From contig CAYLPJ010000034.1 of assembly GCA_964385465.1 (NCBI GenBank), positions 1 to 64,000 on the forward strand: a stretch of 64,000 bases of DNA. Reading direction: 5' to 3'. The translations under genes were made by a program, and so were the position numbers. Origin of the DNA: CAYLPJ01 sp964385465. GTDB taxonomy: Bacteria; Planctomycetota; Phycisphaerae; SM23-33. Shown piece after piece: positions 51,148 to 59,152 of this stretch; position 1 is the first letter of the stretch; each line of letters opens with the position of its first letter. The notes under the pieces were generated by a model that was given only the letters and a program-made list of their open reading frames with translations, was not told the origin of the DNA and made no database searches.

Positions 51148-54100
51148 CTATTCGGGAAAGTCGGCGTAGATGCCGCCGTACGGCCGGCGGCCGGAGATCG
51201 CCTCCAGCGCCTCGGTGCACGTGCGGCGGACGATGTGCGTCAGGTCGTTGGCGGCCGCCTCGCGGAGGGCGGGGTTGGCGGCGGGAGCGGCGATCATGCC
51301 CAGCGCCGTGGCGGCGGCGTGGCGGGTGTCGAGGATGTGCCGGCCGTCGGCGAGGACCTCGCAGAGCGCCTCGACGGCCCGGGGGTCGCCGATCTGGCCG
51401 AGCGCGTAGCAGTAGGCGGCCTTCACGCGGGGCGTGTGGGCCTTGTAGTCGTCCGGCTCCGAGCCGCCCTGCCTCCAGCCGTTGCGCTCCAGGAACGCCT
51501 TGGCGGAGAAGCCGGCCTCGGCCTCGGGGGGCGTCTCGGCCAACAGCTCGACCAGGCCGGGCACGACCTCGCGGTTGCCCAGCCGCCCGAGGGCGCGGCA
51601 GAGGTAGACGGTCGCCCAGCGGTCGCGGCGGTTCTCGGCGATGGCGGCCAGCAGCTCGGGGGCCAGGTCGGGGGCATCGGCGAGGACGGCGACGCGGCGT
51701 GCGGCGCGACGGGTTCGGCTGCTGCTGCGTTTCCCGCCGATGCCGAGGTCCTTCAGCGCGTCGTCCAGCAACGGCCCGGCGAGGCCCTCGCGGCGGGTGA
51801 GGTAGCCGGCGTAGCGCTGGGCGTCGTCGTTCTCGATGGCCAGCATCCGGTCGCGGTCGCTGCCGAAGCAGCCCAGCAGGGCGGGCTTCTCGAGGTGCTC
51901 GCCGCACCGCCGGGCGGGAAGGCGGGTCAGCGCCGCCATCGCCGCGAAGCCGACCTCGGGGGCGTTGGTGTCCGTGCGGTTGCGCTTGACGATCGGCGGG
52001 TCGGCGGCCAGGCGCGTCAGCGGGCCGATCGCCCGTGAGTCGCCGATGCGGGCCAGCGCATCGATGGCGGCCATCGCCCGCTCCCGCGTGGCGTCGCGGT
52101 CTCTCAGCCGCCCCTTCGCCGGCAGCATCGCCAGGAGTGGCTTGACGGCGGCGGCGTCGCCGAGCCGGCCCAGCGCGTCGATCACGGCCAGGTCCAGGCG
52201 GAGGGCGTCGTAGCTCCCAGGCTTTTCAGTGGCGGCGTCTGGCAGGAGCTTCCGCAGCGCCGGCGCCGCGGCCGCGAAGCCCAGCCGCCCCAGGGCCCGG
52301 GCGGCGGGGGCGGCGCGGAGCGGATCGCCCGAGGCAAGCTCATCGAGCAGCCGGTCGCGGTCGGCATGCCCGATGCCGGCCAGTTCCCTGGCAACGGTGG
52401 CCGCCTGGCGTTTTCGCTCGGCCGGCGGGGCGTCGGCGTCGTAGTCGATCTCCCGCCCGACGAGCCAGACGACGGACCCCCGGGCGGCGCGCCGGACGGC
52501 CCAGGCCTCGTCGCCGAGCGCCTCGGCCAGCGGGCCGAGGGCGCCCCGGCCCCCGCAGGCGCCGAGGGCCATCGCCGCCTCGCGGCGGACGCGTTCGGCC
52601 GGGTCGGACAGCAGTGCGATCAGGCCCGCCTCGGCCTCGGTCGCGCCGAGCTGGCCGACCGCCTCGGCCGCCGACTGTCGTACGGGGGCGTCCGGGTGGC
52701 GAAGGCTCCGCAGGAACACGTCCAACTCCATCCACGTGCGGTTGAAGCCCTCGGTGCGCAGCAGGCGGGTTTCCTCCGAGGCGATCCGCCCGATGGCCAG
52801 GCCGTTCTGGGCCGACCACATGCGGTAGCGGTGCAGCGGGCGGTCCGCGTAAAGCCGCTGGGGATGCCCCGCCGCCCGCGGATACGACCGAGGCGGGCCG
52901 CTGACCTTGCGGACGTGGTGGCAGCCGACGCACGTGCGGCTCTCGCCCGGGCGGACGTAGATCCACGTGTGCATCGCCGCGATGACGCGCCCGTCGGGAT
53001 CGGTCAGCTCCAGCGCGACCGACGTGTCGGCCGGGATCTCCACGAAGAACGAGCCGTCCCCCGCCACCGGCGCCCGCCCGAGCACGCGCCCGAGCCCGCC
53101 GACGTGGTGCTTGTCGATCGCCCGATACGTCGTGGGGATGATCTCGACGACCTGCACGCGGTACGGCTCGGCCGGGCGACGCCAGTCCTCCCGCGTGTCG
53201 TAGGCGGACAGGCAAAGCAGCCGCCCTGTGCGCTGCCCCGGCTGCACACGGCTGACGCGGTTCGGCGGGCGGCGGCGCGGGGCGACGGCGACGGGATCGA
53301 AGCACGCCGCCGCGGGATCGTCGTGCAGCAACCCCAGCTCGCCGGTGGCGACGTCCAGCACCCCCAGGCCGGTCCGCCCGCTGGGGGTCCGCTTCTTCTC
53401 CGGCTTGCCCTTCGCCGCCCTGCCGGCGTAGTCGGCCGCGACGGTGTTGACCAGCAGCAGCCCGTCGCCCAGCGGGTACGGCGTGCCGCAACGGACCTTG
53501 CTTTCCTTGCCGCCGGGCCCACGCAGTACGCCGCCGCGGAGCAGTTCGCGGTCGTCGTCGTTGGCGACGAGGTTGATCCCCCCGGCCGACATGCACGCGA
53601 TCCGCCCGTCGGGCATCTGCCGCGGCTGCGTGTAGTGCATCTTCTTGTAGAAGTTTCGGCCGAGGTGCAGTTCGGGCCCGAAGACCACATCGTCGCCGGT
53701 GCCGTCGGGGAAGCAGGCGTGGATCTGCTGCTCGACCTTGTTGGTCATGTTGAACACCTGCCAGCGGGAGAACAGGATGCGCCCGTCGGCGGCGATCGAG
53801 GGCTCCCATTCGTCGTTGTTGTAGAAGCTGATCTGGCGGATGTCCGAGCCGTCGGCGTTCATCGTGTGGAGGTTCTCGACGAAGTGGGCGTGATACTCGT
53901 CGCGGTAGCCGTTGCGGCTGGAGCTGAAGACGATCCGCCCGTCGGGCAGGTAGGCGGGCATGACGTCATCGACCGGGCCGCGCGTGAGCTGCCGCGGCGG
54001 CGCAGGCTCCTCGCCGGGAGCGGGCACGTCGAGCTCGTAAATGTGGAACCAGCTCTCGCCCGTCGGGCACATGGCGAAGACGATCCGCCGGCCGTCCCAG

Positions 54101-54411
54101 CTCACCTCCGGCCCCGCGACCCAGCCCTTGCCTTCCACGAGCGGGACGATCTGTGGTTTCCCCAGCGGCGGCCGCAGCAGATACATCCCCCTTCCCGGCC
54201 TGGCCGCCGCGCAGCGGTCCAGCATGATGTAGGACAATCGATGGACGTCCATATCCTTCGGCGTCCGCTGCGCGAACCGCCGAAGATCTGTAGTCACAAA
54301 GACGACCCCCCTCCCGACAAGCGGCTCGGCGCGCTCCAGAAGCCCGGCGGCGAACGCGCAGTGCGAGAACACCACTGAACTCACGACCGCCGTCAGAATC
54401 ATACGTCTCAT
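51148..54411 (-). CDS. secreted propeller-cytochrome-HEAT protein, hydrazine-synthase-alpha-like
   Basis: 1087 residues. Signal peptide ILTAVVSSVVFSHCAFA. Residues about 40-400 are TolB/WD40-like propeller strands (VSWDGRRIVFAM, DGRIVFSSSRNG, DGRILFSRW). One c-type haem site CVGCHH lies near residue 495, after a beta domain (GDGSFFVEIPADTSVALELTD). From about 565 to the end there are tandem HEAT repeats. The propeller plus CXXCH layout matches proteins annotated hydrazine-synthase-alpha-like in planctomycetes; most of these are not in anammox bacteria and their substrate is unknown. Start ATG at 54411; ATG at 54402 is possible. Confidence 0.75.
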   Translation of the reverse strand: MRRMILTAVVSSVVFSHCAFAAGLLERAEPLVGRGVVFVTTDLRRFAQRTPKDMDVHRLSYIMLDRCAAARPGRGMYLLRPPLGKPQIVPLVEGKGWVAGPEVSWDGRRIVFAMCPTGESWFHIYELDVPAPGEEPAPPRQLTRGPVDDVMPAYLPDGRIVFSSSRNGYRDEYHAHFVENLHTMNADGSDIRQISFYNNDEWEPSIAADGRILFSRWQVFNMTNKVEQQIHACFPDGTGDDVVFGPELHLGRNFYKKMHYTQPRQMPDGRIACMSAGGINLVANDDDRELLRGGVLRGPGGKESKVRCGTPYPLGDGLLLVNTVAADYAGRAAKGKPEKKRTPSGRTGLGVLDVATGELGLLHDDPAAACFDPVAVAPRRRPPNRVSRVQPGQRTGRLLCLSAYDTREDWRRPAEPYRVQVVEIIPTTYRAIDKHHVGGLGRVLGRAPVAGDGSFFVEIPADTSVALELTDPDGRVIAAMHTWIYVRPGESRTCVGCHHVRKVSGPPRSYPRAAGHPQRLYADRPLHRYRMWSAQNGLAIGRIASEETRLLRTEGFNRTWMELDVFLRSLRHPDAPVRQSAAEAVGQLGATEAEAGLIALLSDPAERVRREAAMALGACGGRGALGPLAEALGDEAWAVRRAARGSVVWLVGREIDYDADAPPAERKRQAATVARELAGIGHADRDRLLDELASGDPLRAAPAARALGRLGFAAAAPALRKLLPDAATEKPGSYDALRLDLAVIDALGRLGDAAAVKPLLAMLPAKGRLRDRDATRERAMAAIDALARIGDSRAIGPLTRLAADPPIVKRNRTDTNAPEVGFAAMAALTRLPARRCGEHLEKPALLGCFGSDRDRMLAIENDDAQRYAGYLTRREGLAGPLLDDALKDLGIGGKRSSSRTRRAARRVAVLADAPDLAPELLAAIAENRRDRWATVYLCRALGRLGNREVVPGLVELLAETPPEAEAGFSAKAFLERNGWRQGGSEPDDYKAHTPRVKAAYCYALGQIGDPRAVEALCEVLADGRHILDTRHAAATALGMIAAPAANPALREAAANDLTHIVRRTCTEALEAISGRRPYGGIYADFPE

Positions 54412-54431
54412 CGAACTGCCCTTCCCACTGC

Positions 54432-55100
54432 TCAGGCCTGACCCACCGCCGGCCTGATCTTCTCGCGCACGTCCTCAGCGAACGGCTCGAATCCCCTCGG
54501 ACAGGCCTTGGCGAGAACTTCGAGGTCCACATTGTCGGCCACGGCCATGTAGGCCTCCGTCAGCTTGGCATGGCCACCGAAGATCTCCGCCGCGCGATCC
54601 TTGGGATGACTACCCGTGCCCTCTTTACCACTGAGTTTCTCGGGGTCGGGGTGAGACCGCGAGCCGTCTCCTCCCGCAGCGGAAACGGCATTGCCGTCGG
54701 CGATCATCCACGCGTCGAATGCCTCGACCGCCATGCCCACGGCACAAGGTGGGCTGGCGGGAATGACGGTGGCTGCGTCCCGACCGGCACGGAGGGCGTC
54801 GATGGTCCCGCGGTTTGATCGTCGGTCGCGATCCATCACCACAACAACCGCGTCGAAGCGGCTGTTTCCCGCTTCTCGCACGGCCCATTGGACCTTCCGT
54901 GCGTACTTCCTGCCCCGTCCCGGCACATGACCGGTCTTCGGGAACTTCTTGGCTGCATAGGCCACGTTGGCCGGGCCGTCGAGAAGCCGATGTACAACCC
55001 GCGGCAGGGCGCCGGATTCCTCAGCAGACCGTTCCACATCGAGTGGCCGTCTCAGGTCGAACTCGCCATCGCCGAACACAGCAACTCGTTTGCCACTCAC
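54432..55100 (-). CDS. TOPRIM/DUF4276-like protein, partner of the upstream ATPase
   Basis: 222 residues from GTG at 55100. The first strand VAVFGDGEFD and the later VVVVMDRDRRSN (Asp90, Asp92) fit the Glu and DxD of a TOPRIM-type fold, as in RloB/DUF4276 proteins. The middle is charged and glycine-rich. The GTG overlaps the ATPase stop as GTGA, so translation is coupled. Overlapping ATPase-TOPRIM gene pairs occur in anti-phage systems such as PARIS, but this is not identical to any I can name. Composition is less GC-rich than most of the window. A longer in-frame start inside the ATPase gene is rejected. Confidence 0.65.
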   Translation of the reverse strand: MSGKRVAVFGDGEFDLRRPLDVERSAEESGALPRVVHRLLDGPANVAYAAKKFPKTGHVPGRGRKYARKVQWAVREAGNSRFDAVVVVMDRDRRSNRGTIDALRAGRDAATVIPASPPCAVGMAVEAFDAWMIADGNAVSAAGGDGSRSHPDPEKLSGKEGTGSHPKDRAAEIFGGHAKLTEAYMAVADNVDLEVLAKACPRGFEPFAEDVREKIRPAVGQA

Positions 55101-56131
55101 TCGAAGTGCCCCGTCTTCGTGACGATGTCCCGCTCGCTTTCGAATCCCGTCCATATCTCCCCCGTGCCGAATATGCGCCGCAAGGAGTCCACTTCAGGAT
55201 GCTCTGCCAACCTGCCTGCCTGCACCGCCCCCTCCTCGTTCTTCGAGAAGACATGGACCTGCTCCGGCTCAACACAGTCGAGGAGGTATGGCGAGTGTGT
55301 TGTGAGGATAACCTGAGCCTGCTCATTCTCACTTAGATGTGCAAGCGTGTCGACCGTATCCTTCAATGCGCCATAATGCACGCCATCTTCTGGCTGCTCA
55401 ATCAGTAGAATTTCAGGAGAACGCATGGCATGACGGATGGCCATGAATGCCAAGGAGAGCATCACTCCATCTGAGACGTGAGTGCACGGGAGTTCTCCGC
55501 CCTGGGAGGTGCGAAACCTGAGATGCGCAACATCACCTCTCTGACTTGGAGCTGCAATGATAGCTGTGTAGAAGGGGAACCTCTGACGGAAGTCCCTCTC
55601 CAGGGCATCCACTGAGCCATCCCGCCTGATCGCCATCCGGGCAACCAAGCCAGGGAGCCCTGCGCCGTCGGGCGCCAGCTTCTCCACAAGTGGAGTGGGG
55701 ACCCTCAAGGCCTTCGGATCCAATCGCCAGAAAGAGACTTCGCCGAGAGTTGCACCCCTCTCTGCGGCTTCCGCCCTGGCTTCCCACACGTTGCGCACGT
55801 TCCCAGGAGGTTGCGTGTAGCAATCAGCCACGGCCTCGAACACATTGTCTCCCGAGGCGCCCGCTGGACGATGGCGCACGCTGATGCGGATTCTGTCCTC
55901 TACGCGCTCCCCCTGATACAAAGTCTCTGGTCCTACGCGCACGCCCGATCGGTCATGTATCTCGCGGTCCTGGGTCTTCATTTCCGTACGAAGAACCGAG
56001 GCGACGCGGATGGCCTGGAGCAGCGACGTCTTCCCGGAGTCGTTCGGGCCGACGAGGACGTTGAAGGGGCCCAGGTCGATGTCGAAGTCTTTGAAGCATT
56101 TGAAGTTTTCGATGTGCATGGACGTGATCAT
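55097..56131 (-). CDS. AAA/OLD-like ATPase, first gene of a two-gene cassette
   Basis: 344 residues. N-terminus MHIENFKCFKDFDIDLG, Walker A VLVGPNDSGKTSLL, then VSDGVMLSLAFMAI as signature region, Walker B EILLIEQPEDGVHYG and ILTTHSPYLLD. The coiled-coil middle is short, so it is a compact RecF/OLD-type ATPase. It starts at ATG 56131 with AAGGA upstream. Base composition is visibly lower in G+C than neighbours, suggesting transfer. The coupled TOPRIM-like gene follows. A role as ATP-dependent sensor for its partner is inferred. Confidence 0.8.
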   Translation of the reverse strand: MITSMHIENFKCFKDFDIDLGPFNVLVGPNDSGKTSLLQAIRVASVLRTEMKTQDREIHDRSGVRVGPETLYQGERVEDRIRISVRHRPAGASGDNVFEAVADCYTQPPGNVRNVWEARAEAAERGATLGEVSFWRLDPKALRVPTPLVEKLAPDGAGLPGLVARMAIRRDGSVDALERDFRQRFPFYTAIIAAPSQRGDVAHLRFRTSQGGELPCTHVSDGVMLSLAFMAIRHAMRSPEILLIEQPEDGVHYGALKDTVDTLAHLSENEQAQVILTTHSPYLLDCVEPEQVHVFSKNEEGAVQAGRLAEHPEVDSLRRIFGTGEIWTGFESERDIVTKTGHFE

Positions 56132-56450
56132 CGGTCGTCCTTTCCCGCCGGGCGGAACGGGGGCCATTCGCCTGTCTGGCGGCGTCGCCCGCGACGCGTT
56201 CCGTTGCGGCAGCGGCGGCTTGCCGCGTACGAAGCGAAACGGTGAGCCCGCACCCTTTCGGCGGCGGGACGCGGAGCTGACGTCCCGCCGACGCGGCGCG
56301 TGGTCGCACCGGTCGCTTCGCTCCGATGCGAAGCGTCGAGCAAGCTCGACCGCGAAACGGGCATAGGCGGAACGGGCACACCGCGCCCGCGGGGGGAGTG
56401 TAGCGTGGATATGGTCCCGTCCGCAAGATGCGTGCCCGTCGCCGCGGGGG
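56132..56450. other. intergenic region between rho and the ATPase cassette, with two hairpins
   Basis: 319 bases without a gene. A 10-bp perfect stem with a 9-nt loop lies at 56262-56290 (CGGCGGGACG/CGTCCCGCCG). A 7-bp stem lies at 56314-56335 (CGCTTCG/CGAAGCG). Neither has a T-tract in either direction, so they are weak terminators at best. The ATPase promoter should lie here but was not identified. Confidence 0.4.
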
Positions 56451-57971
56451 TCAGTCGAGCTTCATGGACATCAGGAACTCGGCGTTGCTCCTGGCCTTGG
56501 CCAGGCGGCTGAGCAGCAGTTCCATCGCCTCGACGGGCTGCATGTCGGCCAGGACCTTCCGGAGGCGGTAGATCAGCTTGAGCTCCTGGGGGTCCAGCAG
56601 CAGCTCCTCCTTGCGTGTGCCGGAGCGGCTGATGTCGATGGCCGGCCAGACGCGGCGGTCGACGAGGCGGCGGTCGAGGTGCAACTCGCTGTTGCCCGTG
56701 CCCTTGAACTCCTCGAAGATGACCTCGTCCATGCGGCTGCCGGTGTCGACCAGCGCCGTGCCGATGACCGTCAGCGAGCCGCCCTCCTCGATCTTCCGTG
56801 CGGCCCCGAAGAACCGCTTGGGTGCCTGGAGGGCCGAGGCGTCCACGCCGCCGGTGAGGATCTTCCCCGAGTGCGGCGCTTCGGTGTTGTACGCCCTGGC
56901 CAGCCGCGTGATGCTGTCCAGCAGAATCACCACGTCCCTGCCGTACTCCACCATCCGCTTGGCCTTGGCCGAGACCATCTCGGCGATCTGGATGTGCCGG
57001 CTGGCCGGCTCGTCGAACGTCGAGCTGATCACCTCGGCGGTGGTGTTCCGCTTCATGTCGGTGACCTCCTCGGGCCGCTCGTCGATCAGCAGAATGATGA
57101 TGAACGTCTCGGGGTGGTTGTAGGCGATGGCGTTGGCCATCTTCTGAAGCAGCACGGTCTTGCCGGTCCGCGGGGGCGCGACGATGAGCATCCGCTGGCC
57201 GAAGCCGATCGGCGTGACGAGGTTGACCACGCGCATGTTGAGCTCTTCGGCCTGGGCTTCAAGAAAGACGCGGTGCTCGGGGTGGGTCGGCGTGAGGTCC
57301 TCGAAGTTGACCTTCTCGGTGAGCTGGTCGGGGGCCTCGAAGTTCACCGCCTCGACGCGGAGCAGCGCGAAATACTTCTCGGACTCCTTCGGCGGGCGGA
57401 TCTGCCCGGCCACGATGTTCCCCTGGCGCAGCCCGAAGCGGCGGATCTGGCTGGGCGAGACGTAGATGTCGTCGGGGCTGGGAAGGTAGTCGTAGTCCGG
57501 GCTGCGGAGGAACCCGAAGCCGTCGGGGAGAATCTCCAGGACCCCCTCGCCGTACATGAGCCCGTCCTTCTGGATCCGGCTCTTGAGGATCTTGAAGACC
57601 AGCTCCTGCTTGCCCAGCCCGGCGTACTCGGCGAGGTCCTCCTCCTTGGCGATCTCGTGCAGCTCGGCGACCGTCATCTTCTGGAGGTCGGTGATGTGGA
57701 GATTGCCTCGTTTGACGCGCTCGTACTTCTGGTGCATCTCCTCGTCGAAGCTGGCGATGGACTCCTCCCCGCCGGCGTCGCCGGCCTGGCCCTCCGAGAC
57801 GGCTGCCTCGTCGGTCTCGGGAGCCTGCTCGGCCTGTTCGGCCTGTTCGACCGGCTCGGCCTGCTCGACCGGCTCGGCCTGCTCGGCCGGCTTCGGCTCG
57901 TCCTTGCGGGAGGTCTTGCGTTTGGCGGCCTTGGACGTCTTCTTGGCGGCCTTCTTCGCTGTCTTTGCCAT
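56451..57971 (-). CDS. rho: transcription termination factor Rho with low-complexity N-terminal extension
   Basis: 506 residues. The first about 100 residues are Ala/Lys/Glu-rich, with repeated EQAEPVEQAE units. Then come the Rho N domain (MTVAELHEIAKEEDLAEY), the RNA-binding cold-shock-like domain (GEGVLEILPDGFGFLRSPDYDYLPSPDDIYVS) and the ATPase: Walker A VAPPRTGKTVLL, Walker B VVILLDSITRLARAYN, the Q-loop region GGVDASALQAPKRFFGAARKIEEGGS. It ends LAKARSNAEFLMSMKLD. Hexameric RNA helicase that ends transcription. Its start at 57971 lacks a strong ribosome-binding site; a longer in-frame form would begin at 58052. Confidence 0.95.
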   Translation of the reverse strand: MAKTAKKAAKKTSKAAKRKTSRKDEPKPAEQAEPVEQAEPVEQAEQAEQAPETDEAAVSEGQAGDAGGEESIASFDEEMHQKYERVKRGNLHITDLQKMTVAELHEIAKEEDLAEYAGLGKQELVFKILKSRIQKDGLMYGEGVLEILPDGFGFLRSPDYDYLPSPDDIYVSPSQIRRFGLRQGNIVAGQIRPPKESEKYFALLRVEAVNFEAPDQLTEKVNFEDLTPTHPEHRVFLEAQAEELNMRVVNLVTPIGFGQRMLIVAPPRTGKTVLLQKMANAIAYNHPETFIIILLIDERPEEVTDMKRNTTAEVISSTFDEPASRHIQIAEMVSAKAKRMVEYGRDVVILLDSITRLARAYNTEAPHSGKILTGGVDASALQAPKRFFGAARKIEEGGSLTVIGTALVDTGSRMDEVIFEEFKGTGNSELHLDRRLVDRRVWPAIDISRSGTRKEELLLDPQELKLIYRLRKVLADMQPVEAMELLLSRLAKARSNAEFLMSMKLD

Positions 57972-58035
57972 GGCTGGTTCCGTCTGGGGCTGGAGGAGGA
58001 TCGTGTCGGGATCGGCAGACAAGGGTCCTGCAAGG

Positions 58036-58668
58036 TCAATCCACATCGACACGGATTCGATGGAAAAGCTGGCGGATTTGCTGCCGCAGGCGTGGGACGC
58101 TGAAACCGTTCTCGATAGTATAGTCGCACCGTGCGCGTTTTCTGTCCAGTGAAAATTGCGCTTTTTCCCGGCGTTCCCACTCTCGCTCGGTCCAGCCTCG
58201 CCCGGCCATCACCCGCCGCTTCCGCTCCTCGGCGGGGGCGTCGACGAACACGCAGTGCGTGCAGGCGTCCTCGCAGCCGGCCTCGAAAAGCACCGCGGCG
58301 TCCAGGACCACCCCCGCGGCGGCCGGGTCGGCAAGGGCGTCGGCGGCCCGGCGGTCGATCTCGGCCCGGATCCTCGGATGCAGCAGGGCGTTGAGCCTGG
58401 CCAGCTCGGCCTCGTCGGCGAAGACGAGCCGCGCCAGCGCCGGGCGGTCGACGTCTCCATGCTCGTCGAAGGCGCCCGGGCCCCACATTTGCCGCACGGC
58501 CTGGCGGACGTCCGGGTCCTCCAGCAGCTCGTGCCCGATGGCGTCGGCATCGATCACGCGGCAGCCCAGGCGGCCGAATTCGGCGGCGACGAGGCTCTTT
58601 CCCGCGCCGATCCCGCCGGCCAGGCCGATCACCGGCTTCTCAGGTGCAGAGGAAGGGGATTCGCTCAT
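58036..58668 (-). CDS. coaE: dephospho-CoA kinase
   Basis: 210 residues. P-loop GLAGGIGAGKS, then CRVIDADAIGHELL and VVLDAAVLFEAGCED, typical of CoaE. It phosphorylates dephospho-CoA in the last step of CoA synthesis. It is upstream of rho on the same strand with 64 bp between them; this pairing occurs in several bacterial phyla. Start ATG at 58668. Confidence 0.92.
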   Translation of the reverse strand: MSESPSSAPEKPVIGLAGGIGAGKSLVAAEFGRLGCRVIDADAIGHELLEDPDVRQAVRQMWGPGAFDEHGDVDRPALARLVFADEAELARLNALLHPRIRAEIDRRAADALADPAAAGVVLDAAVLFEAGCEDACTHCVFVDAPAEERKRRVMAGRGWTEREWERREKAQFSLDRKRARCDYTIENGFSVPRLRQQIRQLFHRIRVDVD

Positions 58669-58732
58669 GACACGCGCATTGTCGCCCCGGCGGGGGGGAA
58701 GTCAACCGCGGCGAGCTCCGGGCCTGCGGCGG

Positions 58733-58960
58733 CTAGCCGGCTTCGTTTCGCGTTGCGGCGCGGCCGGGGTAGAGCTGCACACCCAGGCCGCTGCGGAGCA
58801 AGGCGCGGTTGAGCTGTCTGGTCGAGGTCCGGGCCAGTCGGCAGGCATCGGCGTGGTCGATGCGGTTGTCGGCGTAGAGTTGGACCGCCACGGCAAGGCG
58901 GACGTCGGATTCGTTGGCCTCGGCCCGTCGGAGGATGTCGTCTGGCAGCGTGATGTCCAT
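58733..58960 (-). CDS. UPF0175-family antitoxin-like small protein
   Basis: 75 residues. Pattern MDITLPDDILRRAEANES followed by LAVAVQLYADNRIDHADACRLA and TSTRQLNRALL, a UPF0175-like helix-turn-helix. Many UPF0175 genes pair with a PIN toxin, but no partner is adjacent. Downstream is coaE; upstream, divergently, is guaB. It may be a solitary regulator or remnant. Start ATG at 58960. Confidence 0.7.
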   Translation of the reverse strand: MDITLPDDILRRAEANESDVRLAVAVQLYADNRIDHADACRLARTSTRQLNRALLRSGLGVQLYPGRAATRNEAG

Positions 58961-59092
58961 GAGCGGTCGCCTGTGTGCCCAGGCGCCCGGGGACCCGCGA
59001 TGGCGGGGGCGCCCGAGGACATATCGGCCGCTCGGGGCGGCAGGTTCAGCACGGCGCGGCAGCCGGCGGGAACGATTTTTCTCCCCGGCGGC

Positions 59093-59121
59093 TTGAGATC
59101 GGCCGGGGGGCTCGCTCTAAT
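59093..59121 (+). promoter_or_regulatory. candidate sigma-70-like promoter of guaB
   Basis: TTGAGA (59093-59098) and TCTAAT (59116-59121) are 17 bp apart, 31 bp upstream of the guaB start. A strong ribosome-binding site (GGGAGGA) follows. No purine-riboswitch-like sequence was seen. Confidence 0.55.
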
Positions 59122-59152
59122 CGGAAAAAGGGCCCCTGCCCGGGAGGAATTC

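Noticed and set aside
51148..54411. True hydrazine synthase (anammox)
   Set aside because: No beta/gamma subunit or hydrazine dehydrogenase genes nearby, and the HEAT tail is typical of the wider uncharacterised family.
56262..56335. Two GC-rich hairpins as intrinsic terminators after rho
   Set aside because: No T-rich tract follows either stem in either direction.
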